A stretch of DNA of 64,000 nt from Bog-159 sp035499555 (GTDB lineage: Bacteria > Acidobacteriota > Terriglobia > Bryobacterales > Bryobacteraceae): contig DATJYO010000065.1 of the NCBI GenBank assembly GCA_035499555.1, forward strand, positions 109,355 to 173,354, written 5' to 3'. The position numbers and the translations under genes are program-made. Numbering within the stretch: the first letter of the stretch is position 1; each line of letters starts with the position of its first letter. Under the pieces are notes generated by a model, which did no database searches, had not been told where the DNA came from, and saw only the letters and a list, made by a program, of their open reading frames with translations. Of this stretch, positions 1-7,549 are shown one piece after another.

Positions 1-334
1 GCCGCGGGAACTTCTGAGAGCTTTCTGCGCCGACTTTGTGGAGATGACGCCGCACGGCCGCCAGGGTATCTGTTGCGGCGGCGGCGGGGGCACGGTGTCC
101 ATCGACGAGGTCAAGCCGTTCCGCATGCTGGTGGGCGGACGGGCCAAAGCCGAGCAGATCCGGGCCACCGGCGCCAAGTACTGCGTGGCGCCCTGCGCCA
201 ACTGCAAGAAGCAGTTGCGCGAACTGGTGGAGGAACACGGGATCGACTGCCAGATCGTGGGCCTGCACGATCTGCTGTACAAGGCGATCCAGTTCGACGA
301 ACAGGCAAGGAGTCCCCATGGAGAGTTGGATTGA
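1..334 (+). CDS. HmcF/HdrD-like iron-sulfur protein, C-terminal part (5' end outside window)
   Basis: The frame is open to the left edge, so only the last ~111 residues are present. They contain a CCG-type cysteine-rich segment: ICCGGGGG near the start and APCANCKKQL about 35 residues later, the pattern of the second CCG domain of HdrD, HmcF, TmcB and DsrK proteins. In these families the domain carries a catalytic or electron-transferring Fe-S cluster on the cytoplasmic side of a membrane complex. The end overlaps the start of the cytochrome b-type gene by 17 bases, as expected for an Hmc/Tmc-like operon. Whether it is HmcF-like, TmcB-like or another HdrD relative cannot be decided without the N-terminal part. 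The in-frame GTG at 38 is not taken as the start, because coding sense continues upstream of it. Confidence 0.8.
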   Translation, partial: PRELLRAFCADFVEMTPHGRQGICCGGGGGTVSIDEVKPFRMLVGGRAKAEQIRATGAKYCVAPCANCKKQLRELVEEHGIDCQIVGLHDLLYKAIQFDEQARSPHGELD

Positions 335-1064
335 ATTCGGCCGCGGGCCGCTGTTCCGGTTCGCCTTCGTCCTGATGGTCCTGGGGTTGGGCCGGCTGGT
401 GGTGCTCACTTTAGCCGGCTTGTGGGAGGTCTGGCGCGACATGCCGGATCGCCGTCTGCCCTGGCCGGACATACGGCGCAACACTTTAGCCTGGCTGCTG
501 CCGGTGGGACGCCTCTGGCGCCGCCGCCCGGTCTACAGCACGATCTCTTTTGCCTTCCACGTGGGGCTGCTACTGGTGCCGCTGACGCTGGCCGCGCACC
601 TGGTGCTCTGGAGACGATCCGCCGGCTTTGCCTGGCCGGCGATTCCGCAGACGCTCGCCAATTGGCTGACGCTGGTGGCAATCGCGGCCGGCGCCGCCCT
701 GTTCGCCATGCGCGCCGTGCATAGGCCCACGCGCGCCCTGAGCCGCGCGCAGGATTTGATGTGGCCGCTGCTGCTCATCGCGCCTTTCGCCACCGGCTAC
801 CTGTGCGCCAATGCCGCGATCAGCCCACAGGCCTATCGCACCCTGACGTTGCTGCACATCTACTCCGGCGATCTGATTCTGTTGCTGATTCCTTTCACCA
901 AGATCGCGCACTGCGTCTTAGCGCCCTTCTCGCAGTTGGTGGGGGCCATGAGTTGGAAACTATCGCCCGGCGCGGGCGAACGGGTGGCCGCCACGCTGGG
1001 CTATGCCAGCCAGCCGACCTGGATCGCCGAGTCGCGGCTGGCGGACAGCGGAGCGCGTAAATGA
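318..1064 (+). CDS. Cytochrome b-type membrane subunit of Hmc/Tmc-like complex
   Basis: 248 residues with about five hydrophobic segments (roughly 12-37, 74-98, 110-132, 150-168, 178-200) and histidines in or near the helices, resembling the NarI/DsrM-type cytochrome b family that includes HmcE and TmcC. The likely role is quinol oxidation or reduction and electron transfer between the membrane and the CCG-domain partner encoded just upstream. An AAGGAG Shine-Dalgarno motif lies 8 bases before the ATG, supporting this start even though it overlaps the upstream gene. The stop overlaps the next start as ATGA, so the genes are probably translationally coupled. Family assignment is by topology and context; no heme ligand was proven. 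Confidence 0.75.
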   Translation: MESWIEFGRGPLFRFAFVLMVLGLGRLVVLTLAGLWEVWRDMPDRRLPWPDIRRNTLAWLLPVGRLWRRRPVYSTISFAFHVGLLLVPLTLAAHLVLWRRSAGFAWPAIPQTLANWLTLVAIAAGAALFAMRAVHRPTRALSRAQDLMWPLLLIAPFATGYLCANAAISPQAYRTLTLLHIYSGDLILLLIPFTKIAHCVLAPFSQLVGAMSWKLSPGAGERVAATLGYASQPTWIAESRLADSGARK

Positions 1065-1825
1065 TGCAAGCCGCGATTCTGACCGATACCACCAAATGCA
1101 TCGGCTGTAGCGAATGCGCCCTGGCCTGCCACAAGGCCAACCATCTGGCTCACGACGTGCCGCGCCGCTGGGATCTCGACGATGGCCTTTCGGCGCGCAA
1201 CTGGACCTACGTCGTAGAACCGTCTACGGGCAAGTACGTGCGCAAGCAATGCCGGCATTGCCTCCAGCCGGCCTGCGCCTCGGCCTGCCCGGTCGGGGCG
1301 CTCACCAAAACCGCATTGGGTCCGGTGGTGTATGACTCCAGCAAGTGCATGGGATGCCGCTATTGCATGATGGCCTGCCCCTTTGGCATTCCGCGATACA
1401 CCTGGGACCAGCCGGTACCTTACGTGCGCAAATGCAACCTCTGCTACGACCGCCTGCAGGCAGGTGGACAACCCGCGTGCACGGAAGCCTGCCCGGCGAA
1501 GGCCACGATTTTCGGCGACCGCGCGGAGCTGATCGCGGAGGCCCGCCGCCGCATCCGGGAACAGCCAGGCCGCTACGTGCCGAAGGTCTGGGGCGAAGAG
1601 GACGCCGGCGGCACGTCGGTCCTGTACATTTCCGATATCGACTTGTCGTTCCTTTCCGGCAACCATACGCTGGATCCCACGCCTCTGCCCGAGCGCACCA
1701 GCCTGGCCATGCACGCGGTGCCTTTCGCGTTTGTCGGCGTGCTGGGCGGCATGGCGGGCCTGAACTGGATCATCCGCCGACGGATGAAGTTGCAGGAGAT
1801 TCCCGAGGAGGCCGGCCATGAGTAG
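1061..1825 (+). CDS. Four-cluster 4Fe-4S ferredoxin subunit (HmcB/HybA/DsrO-like)
   Basis: 254 residues with four cysteine groups typical of 4Fe-4S proteins that partner NrfD subunits: CIGCSECALACHK near residue 16, CRHCLQPACASACP near 64, CMGCRYCMMACP near 95 and CNLC...ACTEACP near 126-145. One hydrophobic helix lies near the C-terminus (about 214-234). It should pass electrons between the NrfD-type protein encoded next and a partner. Unlike HybA or DsrO it has no visible N-terminal signal: the chain starts directly into the first cluster, so it may stay in the cytoplasm or be exported with a partner. It overlaps both neighbours (ATGA at its start, 8 bases at its end). A second ATG at 1064 is an alternative start. 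Confidence 0.85.
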   Translation: MMQAAILTDTTKCIGCSECALACHKANHLAHDVPRRWDLDDGLSARNWTYVVEPSTGKYVRKQCRHCLQPACASACPVGALTKTALGPVVYDSSKCMGCRYCMMACPFGIPRYTWDQPVPYVRKCNLCYDRLQAGGQPACTEACPAKATIFGDRAELIAEARRRIREQPGRYVPKVWGEEDAGGTSVLYISDIDLSFLSGNHTLDPTPLPERTSLAMHAVPFAFVGVLGGMAGLNWIIRRRMKLQEIPEEAGHE

Positions 1826-3656
1826 AGTGCGGCGGCTGAAACTGGTCCTTTGGATTCTGGCCGGCCTGGCGACCGCGGTGGCCTGCTCCCGCTTCATGTT
1901 CGGCCTGGGATCCACGACGAATCTGACGGATGCCACCCCCTGGGGTCTCTGGATCGGCTTCGACGTGATGAGCGGCGTGGCGCTGGCGGCGGGCGGCTTC
2001 ATCGTCACCGCCACAGTCTACGTCTTTCGCCTGGAGAAGTTCCACGCCGTGGTACGGCCGGCGGTTCTGACTGCGTTTCTTGGATATGCGGCGGTGGTGG
2101 TAGGACTGTTGTTCGATCTGGGACTGCCGTGGAATATCTGGCACATGATCGTGTTTTGGAATCCGCATTCGGCGCTGTTTGAAGTGGGCTGGTGCGTGAT
2201 GCTGTACCTCACGGTTCTGGCCCTGGAGTTCTTCCCGGTGCCGGCCGAGGAGTTCGGCGCCCTGGCGCGCATCCGCGCCTTTCTGCTGCGTTTTCGGTTT
2301 CCGCTGGTGCTGGCCGGGATCGGACTTTCCACCCTGCACCAGTCGTCGCTCGGCTCGCTATACCTGATCATGCCGTACCGCTTGCATCCGCTTTGGTACA
2401 CGCCGCTGCTTCCGCTGATGTTCCTGGTGTCGGCGATCGGGCTGGGCCTGATGATGGTGATCTTCGAGAGTCACTTCACGGCGTACTTGTATCGCCGGCA
2501 GCCGGAGACCGCCGTACTGGAGCGACTGGCGGCGGCCGGGCGTTGGGTGCTGATCCTATACCTGGCGCTGCGTTTCGGTGATCTGGCGGCGCGCGGCCGC
2601 CTCCCGGAGTTGATCTTCGGCGGCTGGCAGGCGGCGTTGTTCTGGGTGGAACTCGGAATGATGGCGGTGGCGCCCGCGCTCATCTTCAGCTGGCCGCGCC
2701 TTCGGGCTTCCCGGCCGGGCCAGTTCATGGCGGCTGGTCTGGGAATCACGGGGGTGGTGCTGAACCGGATCGACGTCGGCGGCCTGGCGCATATGACCCG
2801 CGGCGCGGTGTATGTGCCTTCCTGGACCGAGGTCGCCCTTACGGCCGGCATCGTAGCCGGCGCCGCGCTGGCGTTCCTGTTCTTCGTGGAGCACTTCAAA
2901 GTTTGGGAAGAGCGGCCGGCCGATCCCGGCGCCGACCCTGTCCGCCTGCCGGAACTGGACCGGGTGGGCGCCACCTGGCTGGGCGCGCCGCACGTAGCCG
3001 CGCGTACCGTTTACTCACTGGCCTTTATCGTCGCCACCGCCCTGGGATTCGCGCTGTTGACCCCGCATCCGGCCGCGGGCCGGGGCGTCGAGCGCGAAAC
3101 TGCGCAGCGGGCCCGCGGCGGCGATATCCTGCGCATCGACGGCAATCTCAACGGATTCGGCACGTCGTTCCCGCATCAGAAGCACATCGAAATGTGGGGA
3201 GGCAAAGCCTCCTGCCCGCGCTGCCATCACCTGAACCTGCCGCGCGACCAGGCCAGCGGATGCTATCAGTGCCACCGCCAGATGTACACGATCAGCGACG
3301 CCTTCGGCCATGACTGGCACGCCGCACCCGACGGCGGGAAGCTATCCTGCGGTGAGTGTCATCCGCGGGGCCAGGCGCGCGCGGCCGCTACCGCCAAGCC
3401 TTGCGCGAAGTGCCACCGGGACCTGGTACCGGCATCCGCGATCTACAAAGTTGCATCGTACGACGCCCGTGGCTACGTGGATGCCATGCACCAGCTTTGC
3501 GTCGGGTGTCATCGCCAGGAAGCGCCCAAGCGCGGCAAGCCGGACATGGCCCGCTGCGCCTGGTGCCACAAGGACGTGCGCGGCTTCGTGGACATCGCGG
3601 GCAAGCCGGGGGCCGAGTGGAGCGCCGGCCGGGTCATTCTTCCGGCCGTGCGCTGA
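1818..3656 (+). CDS. NrfD/HmcC-type membrane protein fused to a six-heme c-type cytochrome
   Basis: 612 residues. The first ~415 form a polytopic membrane domain of about ten helices resembling NrfD/HybB/HmcC quinone-interacting subunits. After a last helix near 405-425 comes a ~180-residue domain with six CxxCH heme-binding motifs between residues 466 and 584 (CPRCH, CYQCH, CGECH, CAKCH, CVGCH, CAWCH) and further histidines that could be distal ligands. The cytochrome part should face the periplasm. In Hmc and Tmc complexes the multiheme cytochrome is a separate protein, so the fusion is unusual. It ends the operon and overlaps the convergent gene on the minus strand by 23 bases. The likely job is electron exchange between periplasmic cytochromes and quinone or the cytoplasmic CCG protein. 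Confidence 0.85.
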   Translation: MSRVRRLKLVLWILAGLATAVACSRFMFGLGSTTNLTDATPWGLWIGFDVMSGVALAAGGFIVTATVYVFRLEKFHAVVRPAVLTAFLGYAAVVVGLLFDLGLPWNIWHMIVFWNPHSALFEVGWCVMLYLTVLALEFFPVPAEEFGALARIRAFLLRFRFPLVLAGIGLSTLHQSSLGSLYLIMPYRLHPLWYTPLLPLMFLVSAIGLGLMMVIFESHFTAYLYRRQPETAVLERLAAAGRWVLILYLALRFGDLAARGRLPELIFGGWQAALFWVELGMMAVAPALIFSWPRLRASRPGQFMAAGLGITGVVLNRIDVGGLAHMTRGAVYVPSWTEVALTAGIVAGAALAFLFFVEHFKVWEERPADPGADPVRLPELDRVGATWLGAPHVAARTVYSLAFIVATALGFALLTPHPAAGRGVERETAQRARGGDILRIDGNLNGFGTSFPHQKHIEMWGGKASCPRCHHLNLPRDQASGCYQCHRQMYTISDAFGHDWHAAPDGGKLSCGECHPRGQARAAATAKPCAKCHRDLVPASAIYKVASYDARGYVDAMHQLCVGCHRQEAPKRGKPDMARCAWCHKDVRGFVDIAGKPGAEWSAGRVILPAVR

Positions 3657-4284
3657 CGCGATCGCCCAGCACTTTCCGGCGCAGCGCGGCCAGGGCGGCG
3701 CGGTCATTGCTGCGAATCATGCCGGCCATGCCGCCGCGGTAGAGATCGCGCACGACGGCGCGTATGCGCGGACCATCCCAGCCGCGACTTACTAACTCGC
3801 GCCGTACGGCGCCGACGATACTTACTAAGTCGGCGTACTCTGCGCCGAACTGCGCGGCTAAGTCCTCCCGCATGACACTGGAGAGCGCGGGACATTGTCC
3901 TTCCGTCGAAACGGCGATAGTCAAGTCGCCGCGGCGTACCACGGCGGGCAGAGTGAAGGTGCACAGGGCGGGACGATCGACGACATTGACGAGGATGCCA
4001 AGCGACTGCGCATCCTGGGAGATCTGGGCGTTCAGTTCTTCATCATCCGTGGCCGCGACGACCAGCATGGCGCCACGGAGATCGCCCGCGGTATAAGGGC
4101 GCAGAAGCACACGAATCCGCGCGGCGGCCGCCAGGTCCTCGATGGGCTGCGCGATCTCCGGCGCGATGACCGTCACCTCCGCGCGGCCCTCCAGGAGGTC
4201 GTGGACTTTGCGGGAGGCGATGGTACCTCCGCCGACAACAATGGCGGGACGGCCGGCGACGGTCAGGTTCACCAGATAACTCAT
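3634..4284 (-). CDS. Precorrin-2 dehydrogenase / siroheme synthase N-terminal-type protein (DsrV-like)
   Basis: 216 residues matching the CysG N-terminal/Met8p family, which oxidises precorrin-2 to sirohydrochlorin with NAD+ and may add iron to give siroheme. The N-terminus is a Rossmann motif (LTVAGRPAIVVGGGTIASRK, residues 7-26). AMLVVAATDDEELNAQ and the VNVVDRPALCTFTLPAVV stretch are family hallmarks. There is no C-terminal methyltransferase domain; the SUMT needed upstream in the pathway is encoded at 16520-18217. It lies 18 bases downstream of dsrN in the same operon, fitting siroheme supply for DsrAB. Similar genes in other dsr clusters have been called dsrV; that name is from memory, so no symbol is given. 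Confidence 0.88.
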   Translation of the reverse strand: MSYLVNLTVAGRPAIVVGGGTIASRKVHDLLEGRAEVTVIAPEIAQPIEDLAAAARIRVLLRPYTAGDLRGAMLVVAATDDEELNAQISQDAQSLGILVNVVDRPALCTFTLPAVVRRGDLTIAVSTEGQCPALSSVMREDLAAQFGAEYADLVSIVGAVRRELVSRGWDGPRIRAVVRDLYRGGMAGMIRSNDRAALAALRRKVLGDRVSARPEE

Positions 4285-4302
4285 GCTCTACCGGATATTA
4301 TC

Positions 4303-5709
4303 CTAGACGAAGACGCCGGCGGTGCGTGCGGCGCTGATCATGCCGCGCGTCCATTCGGGCGTGCCCAGGGCGTGCAGGTGGGTATAAGCCGCGTAAACGT
4401 GGCCGGCCACCACTCCGTCGCGGCCGGAGCCCGATCCGCAGCCGCGCAGCACGGCGCAGGCACTGGCGACGGAATCCCCGTTTGAAAGGATTCTCGAATA
4501 ATGGAACTCGTGGCCGCGCAGACGGGTGCCGATGGCGAAGAACGGATTCCAACGATCCACCAGGAGCTCCGTGTAGCCGTGCCCCTGCGGCGTATCGCAG
4601 ACCTCCACCTCGAACGGCAGCACACCGGCCATAGCGAACTTGGCGCCGCGCCAGGTGAGCGCGTGCGAGAGCAGCATCAGGCCACCGCATTCGGCATAGA
4701 CCGGCAGTCCCGCCCGCGCGGCTTCGCGGATCGAAGCCAGCAGGCTCGAGTTCTCCGAAAGCGCCCGGGCATGGGTCTCGGGGAAGCCGCCGCCGATGTA
4801 CAGCGCGTCGAGCCCGGCGGGCAGCAGCGCCGCGTTCAGCGCCGAGATCGGAACCAGCCGGGCGCCCGCGGCCTCCAGCGACTCCAGGTTTTCCGGATAG
4901 TAGAAGCTGAACGCGGAGTCGTTCAGGTAGCCGATCGCGAGGCCGGTCCCATCGCAACGGCTCGATAACGGCGGCGGCGGAGCGGGAACCAGGGGGGCTT
5001 GCCGGGCAGTCTCCAGCACGCGGTCGAAGTCCACATGGCGCGATACGAGCTCCGATAAGTTGCGGTTCAGGAGTTGGTGCTCCCGATGCTCTTGCGGGGT
5101 AATCAGGCCGAGGTGCCGCGTGGAGAGCAAGGTACCCGGCGCGGCGCGCGGAACCATTCCCAGCACCGGTATGCCGCAGACGGATTCGATGGCTTCCCGC
5201 ACCAGGCGTGCGTGCCGGCGCCCGGCAACCTGATTGACGATCACCCCGGCGATCCAAAGAGCGGGATCGAGTTTCTGGCAGCCCAGCACCAGGGCGGCGG
5301 TCGTGCGCGTCACCTTGGTGGCGTCGAGCACCAGGACTACCGGAGCGTTCAGGGCCTTGGCCAGTTCCGCGGTGCTGTGCGTGCCCTGCGCATCCAGGCC
5401 GTCGTAAAGGCCCCGATTCCCTTCGACCAGGTTCAGACCTCCGGCGACGCCATGCCGCGCAAAGGAATGCGCGACGGCGTCGAAGCCCATCAGGTGCGAG
5501 TCCAGATTCCGCGCCGGTCTACCGGAGGCCCATCCGAGCCAGGCGGCATCGATGTAATCCGGACCCTTCTTGAAGGCGCGCACCGGGAGTTTCCGGCGTC
5601 CTGCTTCCAGCAACAACGCCAGTGAGACGAGAGTCTTGCCCGACTCTCCCGAAAGTCCGGCGACCACCAGGCGTGGCATGGCCGCCGCTGCCGCCGCCGT
5701 GCTTTCCAC
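4303..5709 (-). CDS. dsrN: DsrN, cobyrinate a,c-diamide synthase-like siroheme amidase
   Basis: 468 residues with the CobB/CbiA layout: an N-terminal ATP-binding domain with P-loop GLSGESGKTLVS (residues 18-29) and a C-terminal class I glutamine amidotransferase domain with IGGGFPETHA and the nucleophile cysteine in VYAECGGLMLLS. In sulfur-metabolising prokaryotes this homologue, DsrN, is thought to amidate siroheme for DsrAB. No cobalamin genes lie nearby, whereas dsrD is 6 bases upstream and the siroheme dehydrogenase 18 bases downstream, so DsrN is preferred over CobB. The start used is a GTG at 5709 with a weak AAGGCG motif; an ATG at 5679, directly before the P-loop strand, is the alternative. 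Confidence 0.87.
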   Translation of the reverse strand: MESTAAAAAAMPRLVVAGLSGESGKTLVSLALLLEAGRRKLPVRAFKKGPDYIDAAWLGWASGRPARNLDSHLMGFDAVAHSFARHGVAGGLNLVEGNRGLYDGLDAQGTHSTAELAKALNAPVVLVLDATKVTRTTAALVLGCQKLDPALWIAGVIVNQVAGRRHARLVREAIESVCGIPVLGMVPRAAPGTLLSTRHLGLITPQEHREHQLLNRNLSELVSRHVDFDRVLETARQAPLVPAPPPPLSSRCDGTGLAIGYLNDSAFSFYYPENLESLEAAGARLVPISALNAALLPAGLDALYIGGGFPETHARALSENSSLLASIREAARAGLPVYAECGGLMLLSHALTWRGAKFAMAGVLPFEVEVCDTPQGHGYTELLVDRWNPFFAIGTRLRGHEFHYSRILSNGDSVASACAVLRGCGSGSGRDGVVAGHVYAAYTHLHALGTPEWTRGMISAARTAGVFV

Positions 5710-5715
5710 GCTATT

Positions 5716-5955
5716 TCAATCGCCTTGTTTAGGCGGAAGCTGAATGTAGGAACCTCCCAGATAGCTGTAGACACAGCGTCCGGAATCGATCAGCAGGCGG
5801 ATGGCGTGCTTGCAATCGTCTTTGCTGCAGGCCGCTTCGCCGTGTTTGGCGATCATTTCTTTAGTGAGATCGCCGGCTTTCAAATTCCGTTTCCCGGCGT
5901 ATTGGGAGATGAGCGCGTACATCTCGTCGGCAAGCGCTTCGACAGTAATCACCAT
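5716..5955 (-). CDS. dsrD: DsrD-like small winged-helix protein
   Basis: 79 residues from the ATG at 5955, preceded by an AGAGG motif about 10 bases upstream; an upstream in-frame ATG at 5988 would add 11 poorly conserved residues. The length matches DsrD (about 78 residues). The chain suggests helices at about 5-17, 26-33 and 40-51 followed by a beta hairpin (CVYSYLGGSYIQL), the winged-helix layout of DsrD. DsrD is known as a small activator of DsrAB found mainly in sulfite and sulfate reducers. It lacks the SSGSTTMYG-like end I recall from Desulfovibrio DsrD, so the match is remote. Position directly before dsrN supports the call. Confidence 0.62.
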   Translation of the reverse strand: MVITVEALADEMYALISQYAGKRNLKAGDLTKEMIAKHGEAACSKDDCKHAIRLLIDSGRCVYSYLGGSYIQLPPKQGD

Positions 5956-6002
5956 GATGTGCTGGCCTCTTTCCAAAACAGATATCAAGGTCCAATTACA
6001 TA

Positions 6003-6347
6003 CTATGTGCGTGCATGGTTTTGGTCAAGCAGGGGAGCGATTTTGCGAATCTCCAGCAGGGCGGGGGACTGATGCAGAATGCCGGTGATGCGCACGGCGC
6101 GGCCCGCGTAAGGGCGCACGGCCGGCGTATCGCTGAGCACGTAGCTGGCGCCTTCGGTGTGCAGCACGAAGCGGCCTCGCATCGGTTGGGCCGCAATGGT
6201 GCCGGTCACTGTTACGGGGCGGCTGTCCACGGCGCGTGCCACGGCGTCGCCGGCAGGCGAAAACAGCCGGTTCAAACCGAATGAGCAGAGTAAGACGGCC
6301 GCGAAGACGGCTGTCATTACACGCCACGGATGTGGATTGCCGCGCAT
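6003..6347 (-). CDS. Small membrane-anchored or secreted protein with beta-rich domain, unknown function
   Basis: 114 residues. The N-terminus has a basic start and one hydrophobic helix (about 10-24), then a linker and a ~70-residue beta-rich region beginning SRPVTVTGTIA that resembles an OB-like fold. I recognise no family. The gene lies 47 bases upstream of dsrD and 35 bases downstream of the serine hydrolase, all in the same direction, so it could be transcribed with either. Coding is supported by a plausible signal anchor and continuous sense to the TAG at 6003. The start at 6347 lacks a strong Shine-Dalgarno motif. Confidence 0.6.
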   Translation of the reverse strand: MRGNPHPWRVMTAVFAAVLLCSFGLNRLFSPAGDAVARAVDSRPVTVTGTIAAQPMRGRFVLHTEGASYVLSDTPAVRPYAGRAVRITGILHQSPALLEIRKIAPLLDQNHART

Positions 6348-6382
6348 TGCTTGGACTACGAGATCCCCAGTAAAGATCAATT

Positions 6383-7528
6383 CTATTTTAGCGTAGGATC
6401 GGCATAGACCGCACGGCGAACCCGCGCCGGGAACTGGCCCGATACGCCTTCCACAGCCGTGTTGGTGAGGGCCACGACCGTTAGATCCTTTCGCCGATCG
6501 ACAAACCAGGTGTGCCCGTAGACACCGCCCCAGCCGAATGTCCCGGCCGATTGCGGCGTCTCGGTCAAGGCGGGATCCATCACTACCGAAAGGCCAAATC
6601 CGAACGCCACGCCCGGCGCCGGACCCAGGCCGCCGGTCTGGTTCGCGGTCATCGCCTCTACACTCGGTCCGGACAGAATCGGACGGCCGCCGGCGCGCAA
6701 CGCTTCCAGGAATCGTGCGAAATCGAGCGCTGTCCCCACCATGCCGCATCCGCCCGACGGATAGGAGCCGGGATGCAACGTCCGGGAAGGCGCAAAACGA
6801 ATCGATCCGGGCCCGTACGCCATCTTGACCACCTGCAGACCCGCCATGCGCACCGGCTCCGGAGATCCGTCCGCGTAGGGGACCGCCAAGCGCGTGGGAT
6901 CGGTGACTGTAAAGCCGGTGTCGTGAATTCCCAGCGGCATACTTACGAATCGGCGCACCGCCTCGGGCAGCGTACCGCCGCTGGCCCTGGCGATCACTTC
7001 TCCGAGCACATCGTGCGCCACCGAGTAGCCCCATGCGGCGCCAGGTTGATAAGCCAGGGGAACAGACGCTATTCGTTGCAGGTTCTCGTGGATGGAAAGT
7101 CCCGGCTGATCCAAGCCATCGGAGACGTTGGCTCTGTGGTAGGGACCATCGTCCGGTTCGAGGAACCCATACCCGAGGCCGGCGGTGTGATTCAGGAGTT
7201 GGCGCACCGTGATTTCGGGCTTAGTGCCGTCCGGCAGCGGCGGTTGAAACTCGGGAATCCACTGCGAGACGTTATCGTCCAGATGCAGTGTTCCCTGCTC
7301 GGCCATCGCCAGAACGGCGGCCGAAACCATCGGCTTCGACAACGACGAGAGGCGGAAGATGTGGCCCGGGCGCATGGCGATTCCGGCTTCCCGGTCCGCG
7401 AGTCCGGCGGCTCGCCGGTACACCGGTTCGCCTTTGTGCGATACCAGAACTACGGTTCCCACGATGCGCCGCTCCGCGATCGCCTGGTCGATTGCCGAGT
7501 CGAGTTTCCGTGCGTCGAACATCGCCAT
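6383..7528 (-). CDS. Serine hydrolase, beta-lactamase class C / esterase EstB-like family
   Basis: 381 residues covering a full beta-lactamase-fold domain. The nucleophile motif SxxK is at residues 62-65 (SLSK), followed by LLNHTAGLGYGF and a tyrosine motif in WGYSVAHDVLGEVI, all typical of Pfam Beta-lactamase (PF00144) members. These proteins are usually esterases or peptidases rather than true beta-lactamases. There is no signal peptide, which fits a cytoplasmic EstB-type esterase. It follows the PEP/pyruvate-binding gene by 21 bases on the same strand, so it may be the tail of that operon, but nothing in the sequence connects it to sulfur metabolism. Confidence 0.85.
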   Translation of the reverse strand: MAMFDARKLDSAIDQAIAERRIVGTVVLVSHKGEPVYRRAAGLADREAGIAMRPGHIFRLSSLSKPMVSAAVLAMAEQGTLHLDDNVSQWIPEFQPPLPDGTKPEITVRQLLNHTAGLGYGFLEPDDGPYHRANVSDGLDQPGLSIHENLQRIASVPLAYQPGAAWGYSVAHDVLGEVIARASGGTLPEAVRRFVSMPLGIHDTGFTVTDPTRLAVPYADGSPEPVRMAGLQVVKMAYGPGSIRFAPSRTLHPGSYPSGGCGMVGTALDFARFLEALRAGGRPILSGPSVEAMTANQTGGLGPAPGVAFGFGLSVVMDPALTETPQSAGTFGWGGVYGHTWFVDRRKDLTVVALTNTAVEGVSGQFPARVRRAVYADPTLK

Positions 7529-7549
7529 CTCTTTTTGTCGTCTGGTTGC

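Noticed and set aside
4303..5709. Cobalamin-pathway CobB instead of DsrN
   Set aside because: No other cobalamin genes nearby; neighbours are dsrD-like and siroheme genes.
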